The notes beneath the pieces are model-generated. The model did not search any database and was not told the origin of the DNA. It saw only the letters and a list, made by a program, of their open reading frames with translations. Position numbers and translations under genes: made by a program. Shown here piece by piece: positions 1 to 10,166 of a stretch of 64,000 bases of DNA (its first letter is position 1; each line of letters starts with the position of its first letter). The stretch is from positions 1,054,001-1,118,000 of the forward strand of contig JBAIAC010000131.1 of the NCBI GenBank assembly GCA_037349315.1. The letters run 5' to 3'. The DNA comes from Chelydra serpentina. Lineage: Eukaryota > Chordata > Testudines > Chelydridae.

Positions 1-1066
1 AAATGAAATTACAATTTATCTAGACTAAAGACTAAACCTAATGGGTGCACCTTATACTAGGGGTAGTTCCAGAGGGCAGAGTGGTGTGTGCCCAGGATAC
101 AGCTCCAAGGAGGGGCGGGGGGTTTAACAAGGGTGGCTGCAGCAGTTTTATTTCTAGCAGCAAAGGCGCTGCTGTGGAGCTAAAAGCAGATTACAGATAC
201 AGACCAAGGAGTTAGCTTGGGTCTGGCTGCTGGGGAAAGAAAGCCAGCAGTTAAAACAAGGGGAGTGTGCAAGAGGTTTTTTCTTACCAATCCGCAGGAC
301 AGCAGCAAGCACAGAGACAGGAACAGCAGTTTCAGCATCAGAGGACGCAGAGAAGATTCGATTCGCTTACAATAATCAGAAGATCTTCAGGCACAAATTC
401 GTTGTTCGTGGGAGGGGAGTTTAAAACGGGGGTATGCTCAAAAACAAACGAGAGCGGGGAGAGGGACCCCCAAAGACCCCTAGCTGATCAGACCAGGTGG
501 CAGAGCAAGAACCTTCTCCAGGGGTCTGATCAGAAAATGTCTGGTTTTAAAGGCAAACTTAGGCAGTTTCCCACCAGTACTTTTGATTGGCTTCTCTGGA
601 TACAGGGGAGGAGAGAAGGCAGGGAAAACTACAGGTAAGCATGGGCATGTTCTGAGCCACAGGTATGACTCATATGCTCAGCTATGTGGCCACTTTAGGT
701 CTTGCATACCTGGACAGCGCCCCCTACACTGAGCCCGGGCCTGAACAAAGGAACCAAACCAAGAAGCAAGAAGCCCCCTCCCTAGGCAGAGCAATGGCTC
801 CAGTCAGTCTGTACAAGCCATTCCTATGAATAGGGCTATGACTTTAGTTAGCACAATGGCCAGGAGGGGCGGCCACACCCGGTACCAACAGAAAGGAGAG
901 AGGAAAAGGGAATGCAGCAGGGGGACATCTGTAACAGACAGGGGGGCCCCGTGCCAGGGCACCTTGTGTTTCACTGTAAATCTGCCTCTGCCATCCACAA
1001 AGGGTAATTGTTGATTGTAATGACCAGCCCCTGTCTGCCTGGTGGGGGTTCCCTGTGCTGCGATGA
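1..1066. other. Unassigned non-coding stretch
   Basis: I recognise no gene or named repeat here. A 123-codon open frame at 267-638 (+) is glutamine/arginine-rich at its start and has no domain I can identify. A second stretch around 800-1060 is of ordinary base composition. It may be part of an LTR or an old transposon, but nothing seen settles this. Confidence 0.4.
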
Positions 1067-1198
1067 GCATAGGCACTGACTTTTGTCGGCGCCAGTGGGT
1101 GCTCGTGCCCCCGCCCCCTCAACTCCACCCCCGGCCCTGGCCCAACCCTGCCCCTTCCCCCAAATCCTCCTCCCCGCCTCCTCCCCTGGGTGCTCTGC
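1067..1198. repeat. GC-rich non-autonomous repeat, palindromic end
   Basis: The left edge is a near-palindrome built from GGCACTGAC and GTCGGCGCC, followed by a C-rich body with TGGGTGCTCG. The same end, reverse-complemented and perfectly palindromic (GGCGCCGAC-TAAA-GTCGGCGCC), occurs at 51403-51424. A related family with terminal AGGCGCCGACT lies at 10167-10444. No target-site duplication was found for this copy. Its right part is interrupted by a CR1 tail. I infer a MITE-like DNA element. Confidence 0.5.
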
Positions 1199-1262
1199 AT
1201 AGAATCATAGAATCTCAGGGTTGGAAGGGACCTCAGGAGGTCATCTAGTCCAACCCCCTTGC
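1199..1262 (-). mobile_element. CR1 LINE 3' tail fragment
   Basis: About 64 bp matches the extreme 3' end of the CR1 copies elsewhere in the window: an AGAATCATAGAATCTCAGGG start, then GTTGGAAGGGACCTCAGGAGG and AGTCCAACCCCC. It is oriented with its 3' end to the left, so the element is on the minus strand. It is severely 5'-truncated, as is usual for CR1. Confidence 0.85.
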
Positions 1263-1579
1263 AAGCCAGGGCGGGGGGGGGGGGGGGAAGCAGCAGAGCA
1301 CCCACGGGCCCGGACACCCCCAGCTCACGTCTTGGAGGCTGAGCCAGATGTGAAGCGGCAGCCCGCTGCTTTTCCTGGCTCCCTCCAGCTGATCGGGGGA
1401 GGGAGGGGTATGGGGAATAGGCGGAGACTCCGCCTCCTCCCCATACCCCTCCCCCGAGGCGCCACCCCTGCGCTTTCCCCCACCCACTGCGTGCCGCCAC
1501 CGATCAGCTACTGGAGCCGGAGGAGCTTGCATGAGCGGAGAAAAAGCCGCTCAGGCTGACACGGCGCCTGGGGAAGCCG
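1263..1579. other. GC-rich unassigned spacer
   Basis: This stretch holds a poly-G run near 1272-1288 and C/G-rich sequence. A short inverted repeat occurs around 1392-1455 (GGGGGAGGGAGGGGTATGGGG against CCCCATACCCCTCCCCC). Open frames exist on both strands but look like composition artefacts. No gene was seen. Confidence 0.4.
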
Positions 1580-1654
1580 AGGAGGTGAGCTGTGCGCGGG
1601 AGCGGGGCTGGCAGGGTGCTCCAGCCCCGGAGCACCCACGGAGTCGGTGCCTAT
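1580..1654. repeat. Right end of MULE-like MITE family
   Basis: The end reads GGGTGCTCC-AGCCCC-GGAGCACCC, a 9-bp-stem hairpin, then ACGGAGTCGGTGCCTAT. This is nearly identical to the right end of the complete copy at 10167-10444. The left part is degraded or missing, and I found no matching target-site duplication. Confidence 0.55.
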
Positions 1655-1743
1655 GGCCATGGGGCCTAGATCCCAGTAGCCTGAGGAGTCTGGAGATCTG
1701 GGGTGGGGCTGAATCCCTCCCTTCGTTGAGCAAATCCCTAGTG

Positions 1744-2091
1744 CAGGGTCGCCTGGGCCTCTTCTCGTCTCTGGCCCCCTCTGGCTGGAACCGGTCCCTG
1801 AGGGTCCTCTCTTCACAGCCCATTGTTCTCCTACTGGCCAGAACTGGCTGCGACTCCTAAGCTTGGCCTCCAGGTCACCTGTCGCTGGGGTCTCCAGTCT
1901 CCATGCCAGTGGCTGGGGTCCCCAGTCCCCTCGCCAGTCCTCTGTAACAACAAACTCCCTCTCCCATCACCTCGTTAAACCCGTAACATCCAGGGAAACT
2001 GAGTCCCACCCCCTCTGCATGCAACCCCTAGGCAAACAAGAAACCCCCCATAGGGAACAAGGAAAACAGGAAACTCCCCCACCCTGTCACA
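1744..2091 (-). repeat. Partial gypsy LTR (same family as 61021-61853)
   Basis: From GGGTCGCCTGGGCCTCTTCT to the terminal CCTGTCACA, this matches the right half of the LTR at 61021-61853 almost base for base. Shared blocks include the CAGTGGCTGGGGTCCCCAGTC segment and the GGGAAACTGAGTCCCACC segment. It is the 5' portion of a minus-strand LTR with the rest missing. Confidence 0.75.
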
Positions 2092-2469
2092 CAGGCATGC
2101 ACCCCTCCCTCTAGCCAGACTGATGTTACCGCTCCGGCTGCACTAAGGGATGTGGGTGTGATCTGGGCCACTGGCTCACCACTGGCTTGGAAAGACCAGT
2201 GGGGTGTTTGCTGGTTTCTCACACAGGGTTGAATTGCTGGGCGCAGTGGACAGCCGGTTCCCCCTCCCCCAATGCACTGTCCCCCACTCCCTCTGGACTG
2301 CATTTGCCCCCCATACCCCCACCTTCCCCGACCGGCTGCACTGTCTCCCATCCTTCCATCTGCATTGTCGCCCCTGCCCCCCCTCCCAGGCTGTGTTCTG
2401 CACCCAACCCCCACACACATACCCGGCATGCATTGTCCCCCGCCCACCCCCTCCCCCCACGTAGGAGCC

Positions 2470-2960
2470 GTGACAGGCGGCTGTCTCTGAGCTCCCGCCC
2501 GCCGTGTTTCCTCCGCTGGGAGCTGCGGGCGCGGGCACGGGATGGCTGCGCGGAGCTGTTTGCGGGGGCAGCGGCACAGCGGGTCCCGGTTCCTCCCAGG
2601 AGGGTACCGGAGAGCCTGGGGCTCCGCGAGCAGCCCTGGGCGCGGGGGGCGGCGACATCCGCCGGCGCCCTTAGCCTGCGCAGCCCGGCCGGGGCGGTCT
2701 CCGGGATCCAGGCACCGGTTAGTGGCCGAATCGGCTCCCGGGCAGGGGCAGGCGGCTCCGGATCCGCGGGGATCGGGCCCAGCCGCGCAGCGCAGCGCCC
2801 CGGGGAAGATGCTCTGCTGGGCGTCGTCTGGCCGCGCAGCTCCCGGGGGCTGGATCCGGGGCTCAACGAGGATCCGTGACTTTAAGGGCTGGGGGTGACG
2901 GGGCGCCGCGGCCCCGACGCTGCCTGGGGACGGCCGGGGGAAGCGGGCAGCAGCTAGCCG
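2470..2960. promoter_or_regulatory. CpG-island-like region upstream of the MCHR-like gene
   Basis: CG dinucleotides are dense here (for example GCGGGCGCGGGCACGG and GCGCGGGGGGCGGCGACATCC), while they are sparse in the flanks. It ends about 180 bp before the proposed receptor start at 3143. That placement suggests a promoter or 5' untranslated region. No TATA box is obvious. The promoter role is inference; the CpG density is seen directly. Open frames here on both strands are typical of GC-rich DNA and are not called as genes. Confidence 0.5.
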
Positions 2961-3142
2961 GGGTGCCCTCGTGGGGACGCTAGCCAAGGAGTCCCGTCTA
3001 GGGGCCACTCCGGTTCCCAGGGCCCCCCTCCTGGGCTAGCAGCACAGCCCGAGTGCTGGCAGGAGAAGGGGGCTGGTGCATGCTGGGTCCATCCCTGGGC
3101 ACCCCCTGACCCAGACTGGGCGCCCCCCCGCCAGCGGTGGCA

Positions 3143-3656
3143 ATGCCGGAGTTCTCGGGACAGCCTGGGGAGCTGTACGCCAACGCCTCGCGCCCAGGGC
3201 CAGGTGTGGCTGCTCTGCTGGACAGGAGCAAGGACTTCGCCCTGGGCCTGAATGTCTTCTCTGGCGCTCTGCACGCCATGAGGCTGAGTGAGCTGGAGCC
3301 ACTGGGCTCCCTGCCCCTGGAGAGGGGCCTGCAGCTTGGGGCAGCCTCCTGGGCCCAGCCCTGTCACTGGTGCTGCCTGTGGTGTACGCCCTCATCTGCG
3401 GCTGCGGCGTCCTGGCCAATGGGCTGGTGATCTCCATCGTGCTGAGCTGCAAGCACAAGCTGGTGTCAGACATCTACATCCTGAACCTGGTCGTGGCTGA
3501 CTTGCTCTTCCTGGTGGGGATGCCCTTCATCATCCACCAGCTTGTCCAGGAGCGCGGCTGGATCTTTGGGGACTTCCTGTGCCGCGCTGTCACCACCCTT
3601 GACCTCAACAACCAGTTCACCAGCGTGGCCATCGTCACCATTCTCTGCGTGGACAG
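3143..3656 (+). CDS. MCHR-like GPCR, exon 1 (N-terminus, TM1-TM3)
   Basis: This encodes the start of a class A G-protein-coupled receptor related to the melanin-concentrating hormone receptors. Those are plasma-membrane receptors that bind the neuropeptide MCH and signal through G proteins. The ATG at 3143 opens a short extracellular tail with an N-glycosylation site (NAS). TM1 carries GCGVLANGLV, TM2 NLVVADLLFLVGMPF, and TM3 DLNNQFTS with CVDR before the donor AG|GTAC at 3656/3657. The DIYILNL and GMPFIIHQL segments resemble MCHR1 and MCHR2. The tail and TM1 lie in different frames (3143 in frame 2, TM1 in frame 1, open from 3292). Either a one-base error lies between them, or a 131 bp GT-AG intron at 3204-3334 joins them in phase. 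No in-frame ATG precedes TM1. The symbol is left blank because orthology within MCHR1-4 is not settled. Confidence 0.75.
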
Positions 3657-4377
3657 GTACCCACCGGGGTGCTCTGCAGCACGGCCCTGGCCCCATGGGG
3701 TGTCCTGTTTTCCCTTTGAGAAAATATGGTCACCTTACTTCTGGGCAGCCAGTCTGGCCTCCAGACTGGGGTTAGCTAGTGTCGCTCTCACAGCTGCGGT
3801 GTTGGCAGCCATGGCCCAGGCTGTAGTCCTGCGGGGTTGGGGCATCCTTGAGGGGTGGACAAGCCTCCAAAGGCTGAGCTCAGACAGGGCCTGAATGGCT
3901 GCAGGGCTGGAATACTGGAAGTGGGGGGAACAGGGCTAGAATAGTGGGAAGGCTTCAGGATATAGGTAAAGCTAGGGGGTGGCAGGGCTGGAATGGGAGT
4001 GGGGGCACTGCAGGGCACAGGTGCAGCTGGAGGCTGCAGGGCTCGGGTGGAAGTGGGGGTGTGGCAGGGCAGAAAGGGGGGAAGGTGGGCCTCAGCAAAC
4101 CCCCCTGCCCAGCACCCTCAGCTAGTTTTGAGCTGGTGTAGGGGGTCTGCACCCCCTGCTCAGGGCCTGTGGGTAGGGATCCCCGGCATCAGCACTTGGG
4201 TCATTCTTTCCTGGCCTCTCCAAGCTGGGGCAGCTGGGAACTCTGTCCCCTCATTGAAACATGGGACGCAACAGCTGCTGTATGCTCCCTGTCTCGTCCC
4301 CAGCCCCATCGACACCCCCAGATCTCCTTGCCTCACCCCCCTTCCCCGTGACCCCCTGATGGCCATTCTCTCCCCAG
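3657..4377 (+). other. Intron inside the DRY motif
   Basis: The donor GTACCC follows GAC AG, and the acceptor TCTCCCCAG precedes G TAT GTG. Splicing gives an uninterrupted Asp-Arg-Tyr at the end of TM3, in phase 2. Introns at this position occur in several class A receptors. The interior is GC-rich with short GGCTGCAGGG-type repetition and contains no recognisable gene. Confidence 0.8.
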
Positions 4378-4919
4378 GTATGTGGCAGTGGTGTACTCAT
4401 CCACGGTGAGCCAGAAGCGGATGTTGCGCTGCACGGCGCTGATCAATGCCGGCGTGTGGGCCAGCAGCCTGGTGATGGCCACGCCAGCCATGCTGTACAT
4501 CCGGGTGCAGCGGGAGAACCAGACGGAGTTGTGCCTCATGGACCTGCCAGGCCCCAGCAGCCTGTACTGGTACACGCTCTACCAGTCACTGGCGCCTTCC
4601 TCCTGCCACTGCTGGTGATCACGGTGTTGTACTCCCTCACCCTGCACCACCTGTTCCAAGCCATGCACCGGGCGCAGCGGCGCTGCTCGGCCCACAGTCG
4701 CCGAGTCACCCGCATAGCGCTCACCATCATCACTGCCTTCCTCATCTGCTGGACACCCTTCCATGTGGTGCAGCTGGTCAACCTGACGGCCTCCCCCTCC
4801 GCCGCCTCCTTCTACCTGAACCAGCTCACCATCTGCCTCAGCTACGCCCACAGCTGCGTCAGCCCTGTCCTTGTCCTCTTCTGCACCGAGTTCTTCCGTG
4901 AGCGGATAGCCCACTCCAG
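4378..4919 (+). CDS. MCHR-like GPCR, exon 2 (TM4-TM7), one frame break
   Basis: This exon carries the second half of the receptor. It starts with RYVAVVYSSTVSQ after the DRY intron, then TM4, then an extracellular loop with a glycosylation site (NQT). The TM5 start YWYTLYQSL is very like MCHR2. TM6 contains ICWTPFHVVQLVNL, which includes the CWxP switch. TM7 reads LNQLTICLSYAHSCVSPVLVL, then a helix-8-like FFRERIAHS. Two oddities stand out. After YQSL near 4588-4594 the frame shifts by one base: frame 2 ends in a stop at 4616-4618, while the TM5-TM7 sequence continues in frame 1. The NPxxY motif is degenerate (SPVLVLF). The donor AG|GTGGGG at 4919/4920 ends the exon in phase 2. Family membership is clear; function is doubtful because of the frame break. 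Confidence 0.8.
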
Positions 4920-7862
4920 GTGGGGGCAGGGCATGGGCTGCTGGGGACGGGGCTTAACCAGGGGACTGGGGCGAGGGGGAGATGATGCTGAAGGTGTGCT
5001 CATGGCTCCATCAGGCCCCCTACAGGGCAGGAATTGCCATCTCTCCCCACCTACCTTTCCTTTGCTCCTGACTCAACCCCTGCCTCCAGCTTCCCTTCCT
5101 GGGCAATGCCCCCATCCCAGCTTCGCCCCACCCCAGTGCAGAGGTAGGGCTCTGTGGCCCGTGCCTGGCCCTGAAGGTGCTGGGGGCGGGGGGGATCCCA
5201 GCCCAGCCCAGCCTCACCTCACTGGCCAAGTCAGGCACAGAACTTGCATCCCTGCAATCCACATCCCCAGCGGGATAGCCTGTATTTGCTCCCCTCAGGA
5301 AACCCCTGCAAGGGCTGCGAACCCTTGATCTTTGCTGAGGATGATCAAAAGCCAGGCAACTCCTTCGTATGCACCCCATCCGCCCACCTGTTCTAGTCCT
5401 CACATCTGGCCATAGCACAGCTCCCGCTCCAGGTGTCAGTGCATCCTAGTGAGTGAGCCCAGGATCAGGCCCTGCTCCTGGCATGGGTGGCAAGCCCGGG
5501 GGTCGGGCTCTACTCCCGGCATGGGCTGTGAATCCTGGGGTCGGGTCCCATTCCAGGTGTAGGCGGTGAGCCCAGGGGTCGGGCCCCGTTGCTCGCATGG
5601 GCGGTGAGCCCAGGCGTCGGATCCTGATCCCGGCGTGGGCGGTGAGCCCGGAGTCAGGCCGTTCCCGGCATGGGCGGTGAGCCCGGGGGTCAGGCCCCAC
5701 TCCCAGCATGGGCTGTGAGCCCGGAGGTCGGGCCCCATTCCCGGCGTGATGTTGTGAACCTGGGTGTCGGGCCCCGTTTCTGGAGTGAGCAGTGAGCCTG
5801 GAGGCCGGGCCCTGTTCCTGGCATGGGCAGTGAGCCCGGTCAGGCCCTGTTCCCAGTGTGGGCGGTGAGCCCAAGGGTCAGGCGTGGGCTGTGAGCCAAG
5901 GGGTCAGGCCCCACTCCTGGTGTGGGGTATGAGCCTGGAGGTCAGGCCCCGTTCCAGTATGGGCGGTGAGCCCGGGGGTTGGGCCCCACTCCCAGCATCA
6001 GTTGTGAACCTGGGTGTCGGGCCCCGTGCCCGGTGTTGGCAGCAGTGAGCCGGGGGGTTGGGCCCCATTTCCGGTGTGGGTGGTGAGCCTGGAGGTCGGG
6101 TCCTGTTCCAAGGGTGGGCAGTGAGCCCGGTGGTCAGGTCTATCCCTCACTCAGAGCTTTTAAAGTTTCATTCCAATCCCCCAAGTCTGGAGAATTGCCC
6201 TCGTCTGGGAGCTGCCCCTGACCTCTGATCCTTTTGCCCTCCCCTGTGTCAGCAGCCTATGGGAGACCCTGAGATCTGCCCCCTCCCCTCACTGACCTGC
6301 CCCCAAATTCCCCAGCCCTCGTGGGTTCTGCTCCCCCATTGACTCTGACTCCTCTTCCCAGACCTTCCCCCATCGGAGTCACCTGGGGTCCTCCCCTCTG
6401 CTCCTCCATCCACCCCTCCCTTCTGTCCCAAATCTCCCGTTCCCCACAGATAGTGCCCTGCTCCACCACTCTTCCATCCCTGGAATGACACCCCACACAC
6501 ACACCTGCTGCCTCTCCCGGCCCAAGCCGCCAGCACCTCCAGCTCAGTGTCTCCCCAGCACCTTCCTTGGCCTGCACCCTCTATGCCCAGCCATTAGGAG
6601 TCACAGTTCACCTGCTCCTGCCGTTTCCCCCACAGTCTGCCCCTTCCCTGCCTGCACCCTGGCTGGGGAAGGACTCCGTTGTGGGCAGGTTTGCGAAGCC
6701 CTGGGTGTGTGAGTGGCGCTAGCTGCATAGTAACCCCACTTTCCCCTGCCCTCTCTGCTCCCCTGGCCAGTCTAGTGCCAGCCTGCTTTGTCCTTTCACA
6801 CCCGGCACATGAGCCTGCACCTGGACAGCTCCTTCCAGCTGCCACATATCTCAGCAGAGCCAGCAGCCAGAGCTCAGGGTCTGGTCAGGGACCTGAGCCC
6901 AGGGGATCACTCTGTCCTTGTGGGATTGGGGTAATGGGGATTTGGGTACCTAAGGGATTGGGGTAATGGGAATTTGGGTTTCCTGTCACAGAGCCCTGCT
7001 AGTCCATGGGCTCTGGCTCCATGAGCCCCACATCTCCAGCTGGAGCAAATGTCAGGATTGGGGGTGAACTCGGCGCCTGGGGAGAGTTCAGCCAGGACTG
7101 CGTGTCCCACTGTAGCTCCCAGCCCCTTCCCACCAGGCAATCAGGGTCCCCCATGCCAGGGTGTGCTGCCCCCTGTTGTCAGCTCCCTGCATAAGAGTCG
7201 TCACCTGTCGCTTTCCAGGTGGGCCCGTTGGTGCCACGAAGGGCATGGGGCAGGAGCCTCAGGTGCAAGGGGCAGCACCATTTCTTGTGTCAAGCAAAAA
7301 GCTCTGACCTTCCCCTGCCCCCAGACTGGTGAGATCCTGCCCATCGCAACCAGACCCCTTCACTGTTGCCGCCCCATTCTTGGACACTCGTCTTCCTGCT
7401 GTGCTTCCAAGCAGCGCTTGCCGCTGTTTCCGGGAGCTGCCTGAAGTATGTCCCCCAGGTTCCTGGTCAATGGGAGCTGGGGAAGGGACAGCGCACAGAG
7501 CCCCCTGGCCTAGGAGCTGGAGGGGGGACATGCTGCCACTTCTGGGAGCCACGCAAAGCCAGGGCAGGCAGAGCTGCGCTGCTGACCGGACTATTAACTG
7601 CCCAGTCAGTGGTCTCTTTTCGACAGGGTGTTCTGGTCGAAAATCAGTGTTGCCTGAGCCCTGATGCCAAGCCATGCCCATGATTTACAGGCAGCTTGGG
7701 CATTGGCACACCCTCTGCCAGTGAGATGCTCTTAGTGGCATTACTGGCATTAGTTGCTGGGGCTGGGCTCCAGGGAGATCCTTAGTTTCTGGCCTGGATC
7801 CCCCCTGACCCTCTTGCACCCTGGCTGCCCATGTGAGAGTGACTGTGTCCTCCCCTCTGCAG
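4920..7862 (+). other. Intron 2 of the MCHR-like gene
   Basis: It is a GC-rich, 2.9 kb interval between the TM7 exon and the proposed tail exon. It holds a degenerate minisatellite (5440-6135) and otherwise unassigned sequence. Open frames such as 7329-7683 show no recognisable domain. Its boundaries are donor GTGGGG at 4920 and acceptor CCTCTGCAG ending at 7862. Confidence 0.5.
5440..6135. repeat. Intronic minisatellite, roughly 40 bp degenerate units
   Basis: Units have the pattern GGGCGGTGAGCCCGGGGGTC followed by GGGCCCCATTCCCGGCGT, repeated about 16 or 17 times with substitutions and small indels. The array is broken up but recognisable from 5440 to about 6135. Long minus-strand open frames across it are products of the repetition and are not genes. 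Confidence 0.8.
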
Positions 7863-8232
7863 GTACTGCAGGTTCATCGCCAGGTGGAGGGCACTGCGAG
7901 CGGGCACTGCCCTGCCCAGCCAGGAGCTCACCTCCACTGTCTACAGCCCACAGGTGGGCAACACTGCGGCCCAGCGCCACCAGCACCCCTTTGGCACTGA
8001 GCAGCTGCCATGCTCCATGACCAAGGCCAGTGTCACTGTCAATGGACAGGAGGAACACAGCGCCGTCTACAAGCCTCCATGCTACCAGAGCACTGACCTC
8101 AGCTGGAGCCCACGGATGGACCCCGCTGCCGCAGCATGGCTTGGCAGGTGTGGGGACAGAACCTTGGTGATGCCAGGCCAAGACAACACGCCAGGTGGCT
8201 CAGACGGGACTTTTCACCTCCCCATAGGATAG
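7863..8232 (+). CDS. MCHR-like GPCR, proposed exon 3 (C-terminal tail)
   Basis: This is a proposed last exon. The acceptor is a pyrimidine-rich GTGTCCTCCCCTCTGCAG. It adds the single base needed by the phase-2 donor of exon 2, and the frame stays open for 123 codons to TAG at 8230-8232. The first residues RYCRFIARWRALR extend a basic helix-8-like stretch directly after TM7, as expected for a receptor tail. Two cysteines that could be palmitoylated are present (YCRF and PPCYQ). I do not recognise the rest of the tail. Splice phase and the open frame are seen; membership in this gene is inferred. An unrelated spurious open frame is the alternative. Confidence 0.5.
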
Positions 8233-8448
8233 TGCAGATTCCTGAAGTCGGTGGGAAGAGCCAGTCTAGCTCAACCACCAGATATGGGCTGAATGCAGGA
8301 ATTGCTAGGTGAGGTTCTCTGGCCCAGGTTATGCAGGAAGTCAGACTGCATGGTCGCAATGGTGCTTCCTGGCCTTACAGTTGGTGGATCTATGAATCAG
8401 GGAGTTCAGGGAGTCTGGGCAGGAAATGGCAGTGACAGAAGAGACTTT

Positions 8449-8454
8449 AATAAA
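8449..8454 (+). terminator. Candidate polyadenylation signal of the MCHR-like gene
   Basis: AATAAA occurs about 217 bp after the proposed stop codon and is part of an A-run (8452-8461). It is the first such hexamer noticed downstream. An A-run next to it could instead be a relic of an inserted retrosequence, so the call is tentative. Confidence 0.35.
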
Positions 8455-9560
8455 AAAAAAATGCACCAGGGGTGGAGTGTGCAACACTCAGCCACCGAAC
8501 ACCACACAGGCACACAGCACCTGCACTCGGGCATACTCCACATACTCCCCTGCATGCATAATTTCCCCGTGTGCATAGACACTGTACACCCAAACACCTA
8601 CACCAATACTCACATAGAATCATAGAATCTCAGGGTTGGAAGGGACCTCAGGAGGTCATCTAGTCCAACCCCCTGCTCAAAGCAGGACGAACCCCAACTA
8701 AATCATCCCGGCCAGGGCTTTGTCAAGCCTGACCTTAAAAACCTCTAAGGAAGGAGATTCAACCACCTCCCTAGGTAACCCATTCCAGTTCTTCACCACC
8801 CTACTAGTGAAAACACTGTGGGAGACTGTATCAAAAGCTTTGCTAAAGTCAAGAAACAGCACATCCACTGCTTTCCTCTCATCCACAGAGCCAGTTATCT
8901 CATCATAGAAGGCAATTAGGTTAGTCAGGCATGACTTGCCCTTGGTGAATGCTGTTAGCCTTCTTGGCAACAAGGGCACACTGTTGACTCATATTCAGCT
9001 TTTCGTCCACTGTAACCCCTAGGTCCTTTTCTGCAGAACTGCTGCCCAGCCATTCGGTCCCTAGTCTATAGCAGTGCATGGGATTCTTCTGTCCTAAATG
9101 CAGGACTCTGCACTTGTCCTTGTTGAACCTCATCAGATTTCTTTTGCCCCAATCCTCTAATTTGTCTAGGTCCCTCTGTATCCTATCCCTACCCTCCAGC
9201 GTATCAACTACTCCTCCCAGTTTAATGTCATCTGCAAACTTGCTAAGGGTGCAGTCCACACCATCCTCCAGATCATTAATGAAGATATTGAACAAAACCG
9301 GCCCCAGCACCGACCCTTGGGGCACTCCACTTGATACCGGCTGCCAACTAGACATGGAGCCATTGATCACTACCCGTTGAGCCCATCTAACCAGTTTTCT
9401 ATCCACCTTACAGTCCATCCAGCCCATACTTCTTTAACTTGCTGGCAAGAATACTGTGGGAGACTGTATCAGAAGCTTTGCTAAAGTCAAGAAATAGCAC
9501 ATCCACTGCTTTCCCATCATCCACAGAGCCAGTTATCTCATCATAGAAGGCCATTAGGTT

Positions 9561-9801
9561 CATAGAATCATAGAATCATAGAATCTCAGGGTTGGAAGGG
9601 ACCTCAGGAGGTCATCTAGTCCAACCCCCTGCTCAAAGCAGGACCAACCCCAACTAGATCATCCCAGGCAGGGCTTTGTCAAGCCTGACCTTAAAAACCT
9701 CCAAGGAAGGAGACTCCACCACCTCCCTAGGTAACCCATTCCAGTGCTTCACCACCCTACTAGTGAAAAAGTTTTTCCTAATATCCAACCTAAACCTCCC
9801 C
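9561..9801 (-). mobile_element. Nested truncated CR1 with 6 bp duplication
   Basis: A 241 bp CR1 3' end begins CATAGAATCATAGAATCATAG and runs to AACCTAAACCTCCCC. It sits inside the older CR1 and is flanked by TAGGTT on both sides (9555-9560 and 9802-9807). The host CR1 resumes exactly at AGGTTAGTCAGG. This shows a separate, later insertion. Confidence 0.85.
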
Positions 9802-10166
9802 TAGGTTAGTCAGGTATGACTTGCCCTTGGTGAATCCATGCTGACTGATCCTGTTCACTTTCCTCTCCTTTAAATGTTTCAGAATTGATTCCTTGAGGAC
9901 CTGTTCCAGGATTTTTCCAGGGACTGAGGTGAGACTGACTGGCCTATAGTTCCCCTGCTTTTCTGAAGTCCAGAGTCTGTATTCTACTGCTCTCCTTTCT
10001 TTCTTGTGTCAGGATCCTAAACTCAACCGTCTCATGGTCACTGCCTCCCAGGTTCCCATCCACTATTGCTTCCTCTACTATTTCTTCCGTTTGTGAGCAG
10101 CAGGTCAAGAAGAGCTTTTCCCCTAGTTGGTTCCTCCAGCACGTGCACCAGGAAATTGTCCCCTAC

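Noticed and set aside
844..1500. 218-codon minus-strand frame
   Set aside because: It spans a MITE-like repeat, a CR1 tail and a poly-G run, so it cannot be a single conserved gene.
1067..1654. A single MITE from the 1067 end to the 1654 end with a CR1 inside
   Set aside because: The flanking bases (GCGATGAGC and GGCCATGGG) do not match as a target duplication and the body differs, so two separate copies are annotated.
2028..3008. 326-codon minus-strand frame over the CpG-rich region
   Set aside because: Arg/Pro/Gly/Ala-rich translation, other frames equally open, no domain; explained by GC content.
8452..8461. A-run as the poly-A tail of a processed retrocopy
   Set aside because: No gene-derived sequence or target duplication is evident upstream; a polyadenylation signal or simple run is equally likely.
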